Source of the DNA: Bacteroidaceae bacterium
GTDB taxonomy: Bacteria > Bacteroidota > Bacteroidia > Bacteroidales > Bacteroidaceae
Reading direction: 5' to 3'
Length of the DNA stretch: 9,646 nucleotides
Assembly (NCBI GenBank): GCA_900752815.1
Contig: CAADWS010000139.1
Span: forward strand, 1-9,646
Shown here piece after piece: positions 7,621-9,646 of the stretch (position 1 is its first letter; each line of letters starts with the position of its first letter). Both the position numbers and the translations under genes were made by a program. The notes beneath the pieces were generated by a model. The model did not search any database and had not been told where the DNA came from. It saw only the letters and a program-made list of their open reading frames with translations.

Positions 7621-7785
7621 ATGGAATGCAAAAAATGTGTTATGGAGCAGTTTTTTGTAGCCTTGCAAGCCCCTGTTTCAGCCCCGAAGGACAGGAAACC
7701 GGGCGCCTGCGGAACAGAGGAAAAAGACGGCGGAGCAATCGCCTTCGGCCCGTCAAAGCCTTTCTTTGAATTTATGTATAATTAA
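7621..7785 (+). CDS. Possible small ORF of 54 codons, unrecognised
   Basis: An open frame starts ATGGAATGC and ends TAA, encoding 54 residues that begin MECKKCVMEQFFVAL, with a CxxC pair, and end FFEFMYN. Third positions are often G or C in the middle part, as in the neighbouring genes. It has no recognised domain, signal peptide or good TAnnTTTG box upstream. A terminator-like hairpin lies about 150 bp downstream. It may equally be a chance frame in a noncoding transcript. Confidence 0.2.
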   Translation: MECKKCVMEQFFVALQAPVSAPKDRKPGACGTEEKDGGAIAFGPSKPFFEFMYN

Positions 7786-7812
7786 GGAATTTTACAAAAG
7801 TTTTAACGGCCT

Positions 7813-7903
7813 GATTTTCCAGTTCCGCCTTCGGTACACCCTCCCGGCCGGCTCGGAAAACGAAATCCTGCTTCCGTAAAATCAAAAGCAGGCTTGGAAA
7901 ATC
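7813..7903. repeat. Inverted repeats with potential RNA structure
   Basis: GATTTTCCA at 7813-7821 is the exact reverse complement of TGGAAAATC at 7895-7903. Nested inside, CCTGCTT (7867-7873) pairs with AAGCAGG (7886-7892) around 12 nt. The nesting suggests a folded RNA ahead of the hairpin at 7939-7980, but it matches no RNA family known to me. Confidence 0.35.
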
Positions 7904-7935
7904 CGCCGGCTCCACCTGTTCCGCCTCTCTCTGCC

Positions 7936-7980
7936 GAAAAAAAGCGGAGAAAAGGCCCGTGGCCGTTCCCTCCGCTTTTT
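7936..7980. terminator. Bidirectional terminator-like hairpin upstream of ahcY
   Basis: AAAAAGCGGAG (7939-7949) pairs exactly with CTCCGCTTTTT (7970-7980), an 11-bp stem whose 20-nt loop can itself pair GGCC with GGCC. T5 ends the stem on the plus strand, and the A7 run at 7937-7943 gives T7 on the minus strand, so it could stop transcription either way. It lies upstream of the ahcY promoter, so it would insulate ahcY from, or end, a separate transcript. Confidence 0.65.
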
Positions 7981-8020
7981 CCTATGGCAAAGATAAGCAC
8001 AAAAACAGGGAAATGCAAAT

Positions 8021-8040
8021 GTTAATTCACATTCATTAAC
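8021..8040. promoter_or_regulatory. Palindrome GTTAAT-N8-ATTAAC, possible operator
   Basis: Two perfect 6-bp half-sites, centred about 107 bp before the ahcY -7 box, have the symmetry of a dimeric regulator site. The surroundings are AT-rich, so a chance match is quite possible. No regulator is encoded in the window. Confidence 0.25.
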
Positions 8041-8136
8041 CCTTCATTTTCATATACTCCCCCACTTTTGACGCGAAAAACGCTCCGCGCGCGTAGCTTT
8101 AGCGGAAAGGATGCCCCGCTCCCCACAATTTTGCAT

Positions 8137-8144
8137 TAACTTTG
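8137..8144 (+). promoter_or_regulatory. Candidate -7 box of ahcY
   Basis: TAACTTTG is an exact match to the Bacteroidetes TAnnTTTG box, 33 bp before the ahcY start codon. It predicts a short leader of under 30 nt. No TTTG is found at the usual 19-21 bp upstream spacing, so the -33 element is weak or absent. The leader is too short for a riboswitch. Confidence 0.6.
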
Positions 8145-8177
8145 TAGCAGAATCATCAACGCAACAGAATAAAACCT

Positions 8178-9596
<1,419 letters not shown>

Positions 9597-9610
9597 TACA
9601 GGCCAAGCGT

Positions 9611-9646
9611 ATGGAAAACAATCTCAACAACACAACGGCTCCCCCC
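9611..9646 (+). CDS. Start of a further ORF, cut by the window edge
   Basis: An ATG 14 bp after the ahcY stop opens a frame beginning MENNLNNTTAPP that is still open at the last base. The short gap and lack of a terminator are compatible with co-transcription with ahcY. Twelve codons are too few to identify a product or to exclude chance. Confidence 0.35.
   Translation, partial: MENNLNNTTAPP

Larger units (their letters stand above)
7496..8177. other. Divergent 682-bp intergenic region between the operon and ahcY
   Basis: This is the longest stretch without an assured gene. From left to right it holds a candidate minus-strand -7 box (7557-7564), a possible 54-codon plus-strand ORF (7621-7785), a run of inverted repeats (7813-7903), a terminator-like hairpin with T-runs on both strands (7936-7980), a GTTAAT/ATTAAC palindrome (8021-8040) and the ahcY -7 box (8137-8144). 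No tRNA, SRP RNA, tmRNA or SAH-riboswitch consensus was recognised. Confidence 0.6.

Noticed and set aside
7386..7631. 81-codon minus-strand frame at the start of the PCMD lipoprotein
   Set aside because: It overlaps the lipoprotein's signal-peptide region in another frame and lacks recognisable features.
7803..8018. 71-codon minus-strand frame
   Set aside because: It runs through the hairpin and inverted repeats and is low-complexity (Gly, Phe, Ser). No domain or upstream promoter was seen.
7980..8177. SAH or SAM riboswitch before ahcY
   Set aside because: The predicted leader after the -7 box is under 30 nt, and I found no match to the SAH riboswitch core further upstream.

Overview
This window looks like chromosomal DNA from a gut- or oral-type Bacteroidales bacterium (Bacteroidetes). 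The support is the protein families: PCMD and calycin-like secreted proteins, Por/T9SS-type C-terminal tails, and an outer-membrane beta-barrel. There are also TAnnTTTG-type -7 promoter boxes and no clear Shine-Dalgarno sequences. I cannot place it below order level. No rRNA, tRNA, CRISPR array or insertion sequence was recognised.

Layout. (1) 14-1880, plus strand: a secreted FAD-dependent oxidoreductase with an N-terminal carbohydrate-binding-like domain. It is split by a one-base frameshift in an A8 run at 843-850. (2) 1881-2115: a convergent intergenic stretch with two hairpins. One is a clear minus-strand intrinsic terminator and the other is a perfect 16-bp inverted repeat. (3) 7495 down to 2116, minus strand: four genes that read as one exported-protein operon. 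In transcription order they encode a PCMD lipoprotein, an outer-membrane beta-barrel protein, a small calycin-like protein with a Por-like tail, and an 831-residue protein combining PCMD-like, Ig-like and calycin-like modules with the same tail. (4) 7496-8177: a 682-bp divergent intergenic region. It holds a candidate operon promoter, a possible 54-codon ORF, an inverted-repeat-rich stretch, a terminator-like hairpin with T-runs on both strands, a GTTAAT-N8-ATTAAC palindrome and the ahcY promoter. (5) 8178-9596, plus strand: ahcY, S-adenosylhomocysteine hydrolase, followed 14 bp later by the start of another ORF that runs off the window.

How the genes fit together. AhcY is housekeeping, recycling the SAM by-product SAH. 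The minus-strand operon encodes only exported or envelope proteins, so I infer an outer-surface or periplasmic assembly that may handle glycans. No SusC/SusD pair or glycoside hydrolase is present, so it is not a standard polysaccharide utilisation locus within this window. The items most worth a second look are the PCMD/barrel/calycin operon with its domain shuffling, the A8 frameshift, and the possible hidden transcript between the operon and ahcY.
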